23,579 nt of DNA from JANWHZ01 sp035758575 (GCA_035758575.1 DASTXH010000030.1:1-23579); one strand, 5' to 3'. Shown: positions 1 to 7,668, counted from the first letter of the stretch. The notes: a model not told the origin generated them from the letters alone. Program-made: numbers and translations.

Positions 1-2
1 TA

Positions 3-320
3 TGGTATGCCAGTCGTATCGCTGCCTACGCTGATAATCTGCCGCTGGCGGGCAGTTCGGCGGATCTGGTGTTTTCTTATGCCGCCGTGCCGGAATATTC
101 CAGTGGTCCTGAGCAAGATGCAAAAGACTTGGCGGAGATGCTTCGCGTGGTGAAAAAAGGCGGAGCCATTCTGAACGGACCGATGAACGAGGTTGTATAC
201 GAAGACTGGCGGGGCATGCTGGAGCGTATGCGTGCTAACGGGGAGATCCAAAGGTACGAGGTGCGTATGGTGGAAACAGAGGAAGTGGGCCTGGTGTACT
301 TTTCGGAAATTATTAAGTAA
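3..320 (+). CDS. Class I SAM-dependent methyltransferase, C-terminal part (5' end outside window)
   Basis: The reading frame is open from the window edge to TAA at 318-320, so only the last 105 residues are present. The early segment (ADNLPLAGSSADLVFSY) matches the post-motif-II strand of Rossmann-fold methyltransferases, the DxLPFxDxSFDxV-type signature. About 35 residues later EMLRVVKKGGAIL is the typical post-motif III 'LRVLKPGG' strand. The SAM-binding glycine motif must lie upstream. The substrate cannot be told from this part. The gene converges on lanC with a 30-bp gap, so it is not in the lanC operon. A GTG at 69 could be mistaken for a start, but the clear homology upstream of it argues against that. 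Confidence 0.75.
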   Translation, partial: WYASRIAAYADNLPLAGSSADLVFSYAAVPEYSSGPEQDAKDLAEMLRVVKKGGAILNGPMNEVVYEDWRGMLERMRANGEIQRYEVRMVETEEVGLVYFSEIIK

Positions 321-350
321 TGATCGTTTAACCGGATGCCGTCGAGTGCG

Positions 351-1673
351 TTAAGATAGCAGGAGCATTCGGTCCCATCCATTGTCGAGGCCGTAAACGG
401 CGGTCAGCAGTACGAGCGCTATACCCGGTGCGCCTTCAAGCAGGCGGGGGTTATCCCATAGCGTGCCATTTGCGCTATAGTCCTGAAAACCAAAGAGGGT
501 ATTTGCATCGTACATCTTGACAATGTCGAGAGTCAGATCTTCCGCAAAGGTACCGAATCTAGGCAAGCCGCTATCCCAATACATGCGAAGAGTCGCCTGC
601 AGGATGCCGCCTAGCCCGTGGCAAAGGTTCGCAGACTGTACGCCCCACAATTTACGAGGTCTCTTCATAAGGCTATCAAATGTAGCTAACGCAGCCGCCG
701 ATACTTCATCATTCCGAAGTTCACGGCCCGCGAGCCAGAGTGCGCGTGCGATACCTGGGATGCCGTAGCACCACGCGACTCGTGATCCTCTTGAACCGTT
801 AAGGGTGCCATCCTTTTTGACACTTACGGCACTTGGCCAATTGATGCCATTTTCGTCTTGAATCGTATGGGAAATCATCCATATGCTAAGAGAAGCTACA
901 CTTTCTTTTAGTCCCGGTACCGTCCATCCCGCCCGCAGGGCAAGAGCCATAACGGCTATGACTCCGGCAATACCATGTGCAACACCACAATCACTGTAGC
1001 CGTATGGGTGCTGTTGCAGCTTATCTGAATGACGAATATTTTCGGGTGTTATGAAATAGGGTAAACCATTGTCGTTCCGAGATGTCGCTTGGCTGACCAG
1101 ATAGCACAGGGAACGCTGACAAATGTGTACAAGATGTTCCGGCAGTGCAGCCTGATCTTGAGACAGTATGTATGCAACTATACCCACGATACCCGACACT
1201 AGGTCATAACGCACTACGCTGCAGCCTGTCCCTTCAATGTTGGGTAAATAGTTCTTAAGCCAATGAACTAAATAATCATCTGTACTCTTTTTTAGGCGAG
1301 AATAGTGCGCACCATCAGGTGAAGCAAGCACTGCTACGTAGGGTATACCGCATACCCCGTCGAATAACCCAAAGGTAGGGTGCTGATAATCAAATTCATT
1401 TACGGCTTTTGTAAGGTATTGGTGGGCGACCATATCCCACTTGCTATCATTCAGACACTGACCGGCATACGATGCGAGTAGAGCTACTCCTGTGTTGCCT
1501 CCGGCCAGCGATGCCCCTTGCCATGCCACTGGTAGTATTTCCTTGCCCTGTTCCAGCGAATCAATAGACCGTCGTATCAACGCTTCGTCCGTAACTCGAA
1601 GTAAGACGTTCTGTGCAACCTTCGAAGCAGCCAGGCTGGTAGAAGAGGAGAGGGGTGACCGTTCTTTATGCAT
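351..1673 (-). CDS. lanC: LanC-like lanthionine synthetase (lanthipeptide cyclase)
   Basis: This zinc enzyme adds Cys thiols to dehydroalanine/dehydrobutyrine in a class I precursor, forming (methyl)lanthionine rings in the cytoplasm. All LanC hallmarks are visible, numbered from ATG 1673: AHGIAG with His233, WCYGIPG with the first zinc Cys302, and LCHGLGG with zinc ligands Cys351 and His352. Repeated inner-helix GxxG motifs (DLVSGIVGIVAYIL near 160, LEGAPGIALVLL near 415) complete the alpha-toroid. The length of 440 aa is normal for a stand-alone LanC. A TTG at 1679 is an alternative start, 6 nt after AAAGG. The gene diverges from lanB across about 120 bp, so the two modification enzymes are not in one transcript, unlike most lanBC operons. 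Confidence 0.9.
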   Translation of the reverse strand: MHKERSPLSSSTSLAASKVAQNVLLRVTDEALIRRSIDSLEQGKEILPVAWQGASLAGGNTGVALLASYAGQCLNDSKWDMVAHQYLTKAVNEFDYQHPTFGLFDGVCGIPYVAVLASPDGAHYSRLKKSTDDYLVHWLKNYLPNIEGTGCSVVRYDLVSGIVGIVAYILSQDQAALPEHLVHICQRSLCYLVSQATSRNDNGLPYFITPENIRHSDKLQQHPYGYSDCGVAHGIAGVIAVMALALRAGWTVPGLKESVASLSIWMISHTIQDENGINWPSAVSVKKDGTLNGSRGSRVAWCYGIPGIARALWLAGRELRNDEVSAAALATFDSLMKRPRKLWGVQSANLCHGLGGILQATLRMYWDSGLPRFGTFAEDLTLDIVKMYDANTLFGFQDYSANGTLWDNPRLLEGAPGIALVLLTAVYGLDNGWDRMLLLS

Positions 1674-1792
1674 CAACAATACATACCTTTCGTTTAAGGG
1701 ATCTATTAAGTATTATAAATTGGACCAGAATAAGCAAAACGTCATCGATTCCTTACTATAATATAAGCTGCAAAGATATAGAGGACTATGCA
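1674..1792. promoter_or_regulatory. Divergent lanC/lanB control region
   Basis: This 119-bp spacer separates the starts of lanC (left) and lanB (right). A consensus TATAAT at 1757-1762 reads towards lanB but has no good -35 at 16-18 bp. On the minus strand TATAAT at 1713-1718 points to lanC, again with a poor -35. AGAGGA at 1779-1784 lies 8 nt before the lanB ATG at 1793 and serves as its ribosome binding site. The weak -35 boxes would fit activator-dependent promoters, which is inference. Confidence 0.45.
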
Positions 1793-4700
1793 ATGACACG
1801 ATTATACCGTGCTCTTCACCAAGCCTACATGCGTGCCCCGATCTTGCCGATTGTATACCTGCCGTATGGTAAACAGCCCATGGAGATGAGCGCTGATCCC
1901 CTTATCCACGAGGCGCTTCGAGCGGCCAGCCCTTCTTTGTGTAGCGCCCTGGAGTCGTATGATCAGCTGTCAATAAAAAAGAAGCAGCAGGCTGATGGAA
2001 GCCTCCTCCGTTACCTTGCACGCATGAGTAGCCGCTCAACGCCTTTTGGTCTTTTTTCGGGCGTTACGCAAATTGTGCTCGGTGATGAGACCCGGCTTCA
2101 GCTAGCTCCAGCAGGTGAGCACCGCCATCGTACGAGGCTCGATATGGATTGGCTGTTGCAGCATGTCAACAATCTCGAGTCACGGCCAAATGTCCGACCG
2201 TATCTCGTGTATGCCTATCAGCATAATGCGGTTAGGGTCGGAACGAAGTACTATTTTGAATATCGAAGTACGAACGGAAAGCTGCAAAGTGTATCAGTTA
2301 CGGCAACCACAGGGCTAGAACTAGCTATTCAAAAAACGACGCCGGGGAAGATGCACAGTACCTTATGCCAGGAGATGTTAGCTGAGATCCCTGGGGCAAT
2401 CGAAGACGAAGTTAGGCAGTTTGTCGATCAGTTAATCGCCTATGGCCTCCTTCGCAGCTCGCTCCGTCCCCCGCTAACTGCATTTGAACCCGCCCAGTAT
2501 GTCCTGTCGCAGCTCAAATCAATACCTACGGCACAAGCAGAGTTTCGTGAAATGCGGTCACTATTGTCGGGGATGAGGCGTTATGATGCTCAAGCAATTG
2601 GCGATGGCGAGCGCATCTTGCAGGATATTACCGTTCTGGCCAATCGAATACATAAGTCATCCGCGACTGTGCCCTTTGATATCGGCCTCAACGTACATAT
2701 GACAGATTCCGAAAATATGTTGAGTGCGAAATTCGGTGAAGATGCAGCGCGAATGGCCGAGATACTTTTTAAAGTATCTAGAGAAAACAATGGCATAAAA
2801 ACCCTTGCTTCATTTACGAAGCTTTTTATCAGTAGATATGGTAGGGACAGGCTAGTTCCTGTACTTGAGGTCCTGAATCCAGATTTAGGTTTGGGCTTGC
2901 CGGAACACTACACCGCCAAGAAAGCAACACGTAGTTCCAGGAACTCATCGGCATACGATGCGGCGACGCTCGACATCGCCGCACGTGCCTTACAAAGTCA
3001 CGCCTTAGTGGTTCAGCTTACCGAACAAGATGTGGAGCGCCTGAGCAACCCATATTTTAGCGCATCCAGTATCCCGGAGTCACTAGATATTGCACTGCAA
3101 GTCGTACCTACTTCAGCTAAAGATCCGGAGAAACACGACTACCTAGTCGTGCCGGCGCCTATGGTCGGTATCCATCCCGCAGGGCGGACCGCCGGCAGGT
3201 TCGCCGACATGTTAGGTAGCGACAGCGTACAGTACCTCCAGCAGGTTGCCGATGTACACGTAGCGCGACAGCCAAACTATCTACATGCGGAATTAGTATA
3301 TATGCCTAATGTTGCTCATACGGCAAACGTAACGGTTAGACCCGCCCTGCGGCAGTATGAGATAGTTTTGGATGCTAACCCAAGCGTGCAGGCTGCCAAG
3401 ACAATTCCTCTGGATGATATATATTTAGGTGTACGTAACAATCAATTTTTCCTCTGGTCAAAGACGCACCAGTCAGAGATAGTTGTGTACTCAGGCCACA
3501 TGTTGAATCCGCAGTATGCGCCCAGCGTTTGTCGCTTTATCACGGATGTGAGTGTTGACCCATACACACCGCTTTCAAGCTTTAGCTGGGGCAAGGCATC
3601 ACAGCTGCCTGCTTTACCACGGCTTATGTACGGCCAACTTGTACTGTCCCTTGCCGAGTGGAAGCTAGACGTGGCGACGCTGTTCCCCAATAAAGCTGGT
3701 AGAAAAGTCGGCCGACACGACATTAGCGCAGACGACTGGCACCTGGCGGTCCAGTCGTGGCGAAGAAACTGGAACGTACCTCGCTATGTCCACCTCGCAG
3801 AGTTTGATAATCGTCTTTTACTTGACTTGGATTCTGTTGAAAGTACGCAAGAGCTCCTATACGCAGCTTTAGCTAAGGGAAGGATCCGTACATTGCGTAT
3901 TCTCGAGGCTCTGCCAGATCCCGAACAGGCTTGGCTAAAAGGCGAGAATGGACTCTACGCTCACGAGTTTATCTTTCAGCTCGTGCGGAATCGGAAGGTT
4001 CCAGTGCACCCTGAGCCAGTCGTCACGGAGCGGAAGATGGCGCTTCCCCAAGCACCAGCTGTGCACGAACGCTTAAAAGTTCCCGCCGATGACTGGTTGT
4101 TTTGTAAGGTCTATATGCCAGCGTCGCTCCAGGACGCGTGTTTAACTGGCCATATCAGCCAGCTTATAGAGCAACTGCATGCGCGTACGGACTTTTCATG
4201 GTTTTTTATTAGATATGGCGACCCGCGTCCACATGTTCGCTTGCGTTTTAAGGCGCCTTCACAGGATATACTCCAAACGATTATGCCCGCTCTAATGATA
4301 TGGGCGAGACATATGGTGCGGCATGGTTTGTTGCAGGATTTTTCCATAGATACCTATGACCGAGAAGTGGAACGCTATGGGGGACTTGCCGGGATGCCTA
4401 TTGCGGAAGCCATATTCACAACCGAGAGCGTGTTTGATGTGCAACTTCTGAAGCTTAAAGAACGAGGCGTTTTGGGAGGGCTAGAGCTGCCGCTTCTAGC
4501 GGCCTTAACTACCGAGATTTTCTTAACATCTTTTCAGCTTGATACACCGTGCAAGATATCTTGGACAAAAGATAGGCATAGAGGTCATTCGTACTATGCA
4601 CAAGATTATAGAAAAAACCGTGAAGCACTGCTTCGCTTATTCTATGCATATACAACCAATACGGAGGGGATTGAGCCAGAACTGCGGACGGCCTGCGATC

Positions 4701-4942
4701 AATTTGCCAGACGCTTAGACGAGCACGCGGGTGCGTATCGGAGGCTTGAAGCAGAGGGCCGGCTAACGATGGCCGTTGAGGACATTTTGCCGAGCATAGT
4801 CCACATGCATATCAATAGGCTGGTTGGCACGGCAGATCAATCACAAGAACCTCGCATTCTAACATATGCATGGCGAACGTTATCCGACCTAACAAAGTGG
4901 CAGCATGCGCCACGGGCTGCGCATAGCGCCAGTCCCAAATGA
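1793..4942 (+). CDS. lanB: Class I lanthipeptide dehydratase LanB, full length
   Basis: LanB dehydrates Ser/Thr of the precursor by tRNA-Glu-dependent glutamylation followed by glutamate elimination, in the cytoplasm. The protein is 1049 aa from ATG 1793, the usual size of a full-length enzyme rather than a split one. The N-terminal glutamylation domain carries the signature RMSSRSTPFGLFSG at residues 77-90. The elimination (SpaB_C) domain starts near residue 763 with DDWLFCKVYMP and continues with FIRYGDPRPHVRLRF, a standard SpaB_C motif. The frame stays open 46 codons further upstream, to 1655. That extension has no homology, would overlap lanC, and lacks the SD (AGAGGA) that sits before ATG 1793. 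The lanA candidate follows 103 bp after the stop. Confidence 0.92.
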   Translation: MTRLYRALHQAYMRAPILPIVYLPYGKQPMEMSADPLIHEALRAASPSLCSALESYDQLSIKKKQQADGSLLRYLARMSSRSTPFGLFSGVTQIVLGDETRLQLAPAGEHRHRTRLDMDWLLQHVNNLESRPNVRPYLVYAYQHNAVRVGTKYYFEYRSTNGKLQSVSVTATTGLELAIQKTTPGKMHSTLCQEMLAEIPGAIEDEVRQFVDQLIAYGLLRSSLRPPLTAFEPAQYVLSQLKSIPTAQAEFREMRSLLSGMRRYDAQAIGDGERILQDITVLANRIHKSSATVPFDIGLNVHMTDSENMLSAKFGEDAARMAEILFKVSRENNGIKTLASFTKLFISRYGRDRLVPVLEVLNPDLGLGLPEHYTAKKATRSSRNSSAYDAATLDIAARALQSHALVVQLTEQDVERLSNPYFSASSIPESLDIALQVVPTSAKDPEKHDYLVVPAPMVGIHPAGRTAGRFADMLGSDSVQYLQQVADVHVARQPNYLHAELVYMPNVAHTANVTVRPALRQYEIVLDANPSVQAAKTIPLDDIYLGVRNNQFFLWSKTHQSEIVVYSGHMLNPQYAPSVCRFITDVSVDPYTPLSSFSWGKASQLPALPRLMYGQLVLSLAEWKLDVATLFPNKAGRKVGRHDISADDWHLAVQSWRRNWNVPRYVHLAEFDNRLLLDLDSVESTQELLYAALAKGRIRTLRILEALPDPEQAWLKGENGLYAHEFIFQLVRNRKVPVHPEPVVTERKMALPQAPAVHERLKVPADDWLFCKVYMPASLQDACLTGHISQLIEQLHARTDFSWFFIRYGDPRPHVRLRFKAPSQDILQTIMPALMIWARHMVRHGLLQDFSIDTYDREVERYGGLAGMPIAEAIFTTESVFDVQLLKLKERGVLGGLELPLLAALTTEIFLTSFQLDTPCKISWTKDRHRGHSYYAQDYRKNREALLRLFYAYTTNTEGIEPELRTACDQFARRLDEHAGAYRRLEAEGRLTMAVEDILPSIVHMHINRLVGTADQSQEPRILTYAWRTLSDLTKWQHAPRAAHSASPK

Positions 4943-4965
4943 CACAGTAAATGGGTGTAATTTCA

Positions 4966-4994
4966 TTGACATAATGCGCCCCGCCCAATACCAT
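4966..4994 (+). promoter_or_regulatory. Promoter of the lanthipeptide precursor gene
   Basis: A perfect -35 TTGACA (4966-4971) is followed after exactly 17 bp by TACCAT (4989-4994), 4 of 6 bases matching the -10 consensus. It would start transcription near 5001 and leave a leader of about 45 nt. A separate promoter fits the need for far more precursor than enzyme. Confidence 0.55.
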
Positions 4995-5045
4995 GTTGGT
5001 GGTTCATATTTGTGATAAATAATACAAATAAAGAGAGGGGTGAAA

Positions 5046-5330
5046 ATGGCAGGTGAACGTTCTCCAGCATTTAGTGGTGCGGAAGTTCCTATATATGATA
5101 TATCGGCATTCGAAGAGGTTGCCGCACTGGCATGGAAGTCGGCTGAAACACCAATAACCGACGTCCAACGAGATTGCTATGACTCAGACAGTTGTCCACA
5201 GTCATGGACATGCGCTAGCGCTCCGCCGAACTGCGATAGCACAAGCGTCGAAGCCGGCTGCACGGTTCAAGGCTGCGCCACTGACCCGGATATGACCTGT
5301 CCTAAGCCCGACGATCCGCCCGAGGAGTAA
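5046..5330 (+). CDS. lanA: Candidate class I lanthipeptide precursor peptide (LanA)
   Basis: The 94-residue peptide has an acidic, Cys-free N-terminal half resembling a leader (residues 1-37). The C-terminal part is rich in Cys, Ser and Thr. Seven Cys (44, 50, 56, 63, 72, 77, 85) each have a Ser/Thr 2-5 residues upstream: T38, S47, S53, S58, S67, T73 and T79. That is the spacing needed for consecutive small lanthionine rings. The tail PKPDDPPEE is acidic and Cys-free. No exact FNLD box is present; YDISAF at 17-22 is the closest match. No GG or other obvious leader cleavage site is seen. ATG 5046 follows AGAGAGGGG by 5 nt; an in-frame GTG at 5040 overlaps that SD. The peptide is flanked by its own promoter and terminator, directly after lanB. 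The role is inferred from context and composition, not from a recognised family. Confidence 0.75.
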   Translation: MAGERSPAFSGAEVPIYDISAFEEVAALAWKSAETPITDVQRDCYDSDSCPQSWTCASAPPNCDSTSVEAGCTVQGCATDPDMTCPKPDDPPEE

Positions 5331-5345
5331 TAACTACCGCTTCAT

Positions 5346-5379
5346 AATAAAAACGAGAGGTGAAACTCTCGTTTTTATT
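5346..5379 (+). terminator. Intrinsic terminator after lanA
   Basis: A perfect 14-bp inverted repeat (5346-5359 with 5366-5379) encloses a 6-nt GTGAAA loop. The right arm ends in a T-rich run (GTTTTTATT). It lies 15 bp after the lanA stop. The A-rich left arm means it could terminate in both directions. Confidence 0.9.
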
Positions 5380-5505
5380 CCAGACGGCAAAGCGTTACGT
5401 GGTAAGCAATATGCAAAGATTTACTATTGGCTAGAACGAAATAACATATTAAAAATATTGCTCATGGTTTGCCATAGGGGGACGATTGCGAGCGCTTTTG
5501 AGTTA

Positions 5506-5534
5506 TTGATAAAGCCGTCTTTTATATCTACTTT
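5506..5534 (+). promoter_or_regulatory. Promoter upstream of the NAGPA-like gene
   Basis: TTGATA (5506-5511), a 17-bp spacer and TACTTT (5529-5534) form a plausible sigma-70-type promoter. The expected start point near 5541 lies almost at the GTG start codon at 5544, so the mRNA would have little or no leader. Confidence 0.45.
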
Positions 5535-5543
5535 TTGAGGAAG

Positions 5544-6767
5544 GTGCTTATAAATAATTTTCCGACTGCTGCCGAGGCGCAAGCATATGTGCGTAAGAGG
5601 GTGGACGTGCCGACGCCCGCGTACCGAGAGGATATAGGGGGTGGCGTATCGCTACGCGCATTTTCGCAAGATCTCGGTAATGGCCGGTTTACGAATGTCT
5701 ACGACATGAGCTATCAAACAGGGAAGACCACTCCTGTAGTGCAAATACACGAGAAACTAACAAGCGTATATGATTTTGCAGTCAGTGCACCACAGTACCG
5801 CGGGGCTTCTATTGGTGGTTTCTTCTTCCTAGCCGACAGGTACGGTCGCTCGCCTCGGCAGCTTGCGCTTAATTTGGCTATTGCGGAGGGCCATGTACGC
5901 AGTCTACCGGTCATTGATAGGGAAGCGATTGTTGTGGACAATGGCGTACTTGTGGCAAGGCAAGTCCATGCACTTGGGGCACTTAGTATCAACGGTGCAG
6001 AGCTGAGCTGGTCGGGGTCGCTGACTAATCATGAAACGGATTGTAAAGTGTATGGCAACGGCAACGCTATCATTACGCAGGAGCAGTGCAAAGCAACGGG
6101 TAGCATCAGGGTGCTCGACGAGACGTCTCGCTATACACCGTTGCTCGCCAAGGGCAGTGAAAAGGTAGACATCGGGTTCATCGCACGCGAAGATGGGATC
6201 TTTGTGGCAGGGGAGCGCAGCACGACCGGCGGCGTAGATATTTTTGCACACGACATGGTGGTACGGTGTCATGAGCGAAATCTAGCAAATGACTTAGAGA
6301 TGAAGGTGCACACCATCGGTTCGGTAGCAGTGAGTAGCGTAGTTCAGGGTGCGTTGTCAGTCGGGCCGATGCTTACGGATAAAAACTTTGAGCAGCATCC
6401 TATCAACCGAGATGCATCTCTGGGGTCTAAGCCACCGCTGCTAGAACGGCCATTAGCCCGTTCGGTGCTGTATGAAACAGAGAGTGGTAGTGTGCACATA
6501 CGGCTATATGATGGACGGCCAGGCAGCGAAACGTTTACTGGCGTGACGCCAAACCAAGCTGCCTATTTTGTGCAGGCTGAAGAAAAGCTTGCATGGGGCT
6601 GTTTTCTGGATTCCGGTCAAACAGCGAAGCTTTGCGCACGTACTAGCACCGAAATTGCTAGCCTTGGCAACTCGCATTACATAAAGTGGCCGGACAGAGC
6701 GGGTGAGGATTACATGTGGGTGCCCAAGATCGGCCGTCCGGTCGCCAGCCTGATTGCGCTACAATAG
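5544..6767 (+). CDS. Phosphodiester glycosidase (NAGPA)-like protein
   Basis: This is a 407-aa protein without a signal peptide, so it is probably cytoplasmic. Features recalling the NAGPA/phosphodiester glycosidase fold are GASIGGFFF near residue 91 (family: NGGFF), a following 'VVDNGVLV' strand, VGPMLTD near 275 (family: GPxLV) and RPLARSVLY near 307 (family: PRTAIG). Then come IRLYDGRP near 324 (family: VDGR) and a late FLDSGQTAKL, where the family has LDGGGS. The catalytic-region motifs are degenerate, so activity is uncertain. The start is chosen as GTG 5544, next to GAGGAAG; TTG 5535 is the alternative. The stop lies 2 bp before the HD gene. Its position right behind lanA suggests a link to the peptide, but this is inference. 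Confidence 0.5.
   Translation: MLINNFPTAAEAQAYVRKRVDVPTPAYREDIGGGVSLRAFSQDLGNGRFTNVYDMSYQTGKTTPVVQIHEKLTSVYDFAVSAPQYRGASIGGFFFLADRYGRSPRQLALNLAIAEGHVRSLPVIDREAIVVDNGVLVARQVHALGALSINGAELSWSGSLTNHETDCKVYGNGNAIITQEQCKATGSIRVLDETSRYTPLLAKGSEKVDIGFIAREDGIFVAGERSTTGGVDIFAHDMVVRCHERNLANDLEMKVHTIGSVAVSSVVQGALSVGPMLTDKNFEQHPINRDASLGSKPPLLERPLARSVLYETESGSVHIRLYDGRPGSETFTGVTPNQAAYFVQAEEKLAWGCFLDSGQTAKLCARTSTEIASLGNSHYIKWPDRAGEDYMWVPKIGRPVASLIALQ
6760..6765 (+). promoter_or_regulatory. -10 box of a probable leaderless HD-domain gene
   Basis: TACAAT lies 7 nt before ATG 6773 (4 nt before ATG 6770), inside the last codons of the preceding gene. No SD precedes the start, and no convincing -35 is seen. The arrangement repeats at 9156, 11467, 13588 and 22898. 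Confidence 0.45.
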
Positions 6768-6769
6768 AC

Positions 6770-7369
6770 ATGATGCACTACTCAAAGCAGGATATAGAAG
6801 CGCTTCATAGAAAATACGCGCCAACCGATGCGGTATTTGCCCTCGTGTTTACGCACAGTACTATCGTGGCGGACATTGCCGCTCAGCTTATTGCGAGAAA
6901 TACTTTCACCATGGATGCAGAGTTAGTAAGGGTGGGGTGTTTGCTGCACGATATTGGCGTATATGCTCTCTACGACAACAAAGGCAACGAACGCATTGGG
7001 CTCAGTTACATAACGCACGGCATACGAGGTGAGGAAATCTTAAAGAAGGAGGGCTTTCCCGAGCCAATCTGGCGTTTTGCGTCGCACCATACGGGGGTAG
7101 GACTTTCCAGACGAGACGTAGAAGAACAGAACCTGCCGCTACCCGTTGCTGACTATGTGCCGCATACGATAGAGGAACGACTTATTATGTATGCCGATAA
7201 GTTTCACTCGAAGACCAGTCCGCCTTTTTTCAACACGTTTGAGTGGTATAAACAGTATGTTGTTCGATTTGGTGATGATAAGGCTACCACGTTTGCGCGT
7301 ATGGGGCACGATTTTGGTATCCCTGACCTTGGGCCATTTATCAAAAAGTACGGACACCAAGTCAGATGA
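6770..7369 (+). CDS. HD-domain metal-dependent phosphohydrolase
   Basis: The protein has 199 aa. HD-superfamily metal ligands are visible: TxxH in FTHSTIVAD (His29), the defining LLHDIG (His60, Asp61), then ITHGIRGEEIL and FASHHTGVGL, giving the later His ligands. Its architecture resembles the small HDIG/YedJ-like hydrolases acting on nucleotides or phosphoesters; the substrate cannot be read from sequence. Two ATG codons (6770, 6773) are possible. The second gives the 7-nt gap to TACAAT seen at other leaderless genes in this window. It follows the NAGPA-like gene by 2 bp, so it may also be cotranscribed with the lanthipeptide locus. The frame extends further upstream into the preceding gene, but that part shows no homology. 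Confidence 0.8.
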   Translation: MMHYSKQDIEALHRKYAPTDAVFALVFTHSTIVADIAAQLIARNTFTMDAELVRVGCLLHDIGVYALYDNKGNERIGLSYITHGIRGEEILKKEGFPEPIWRFASHHTGVGLSRRDVEEQNLPLPVADYVPHTIEERLIMYADKFHSKTSPPFFNTFEWYKQYVVRFGDDKATTFARMGHDFGIPDLGPFIKKYGHQVR

Positions 7370-7413
7370 GCACTCAGCAGTAAACGGCGGCTGGTCGCTA
7401 CGCTCCCGCGGAG

Positions 7414-7461
7414 GCTTCGGGTGGCTGAGCCCACAGGGCTCACCGTTCGAATCCCTGAAGC
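7414..7461 (+). ncRNA. tRNA-like folded element (possible tRNA remnant)
   Basis: An 8-bp outer stem (7414-7421 with 7454-7461, one G-T pair) encloses a perfect 7-bp hairpin, TGAGCCC-ACA-GGGCTCA (7426-7442). It also holds a T-loop-like GTTCGAATCC (7445-7454). The left side, GGTGGCTGAG, resembles a tRNA D-arm. At 48 nt it is too short for a tRNA and lacks an anticodon arm. CAGGG (7434-7438) would pair with CCCTG (7453-7457) as a T-stem if the bases CTCACCG between CAGGG and the T-loop were absent. It may be a decayed tRNA or an unknown structured RNA. Confidence 0.3.
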
Positions 7462-7600
7462 TATTGGGCTGGGAGTGAGTCTAACGGATGGACCCCTTGG
7501 TCGCGGATTTTGTGCTGCTGGCCCGAAAACTAGAGCAGCTTGGCTTTATTTATAGTAAGAATAGTGGAGTGGTGGCAGCTGGCGCCGACTGACCGTTGTA

Positions 7601-7621
7601 TATTTCATATATTATGAAATA
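7601..7621. repeat. Perfect palindrome upstream of a strong promoter
   Basis: TATTTCATA-TAT-TATGAAATA has 9-bp perfect arms around a 3-bp centre, lying 11 bp upstream of the -35 box at 7633. Its size and position suit a dimeric regulator's operator. No partner site is seen. The rest of the 320-bp gap from 7370 holds the tRNA-like fold, the promoter below and no convincing gene. Confidence 0.45.
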
Positions 7622-7632
7622 ATAAACATCTA

Positions 7633-7662
7633 TTGACAAAATTAAGCGTGTGTTAGTATACT
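7633..7662 (+). promoter_or_regulatory. Strong promoter reading antisense to the NYN gene
   Basis: A perfect TTGACA (7633-7638), an 18-bp spacer and TATACT (7657-7662) form one of the best promoters in the window. It points into the 3' end of the convergent NYN gene, where no plus-strand gene follows. Transcription would start near 7669. Confidence 0.6.
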
Positions 7663-7668
7663 ATAAGT

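Noticed and set aside
1655..1792. 46-codon N-terminal extension of LanB
   Set aside because: It overlaps the start of lanC, shows no similarity to LanB N-termini and contains the promoter-like TATAAT. ATG 1793 has a good SD and gives the usual length.
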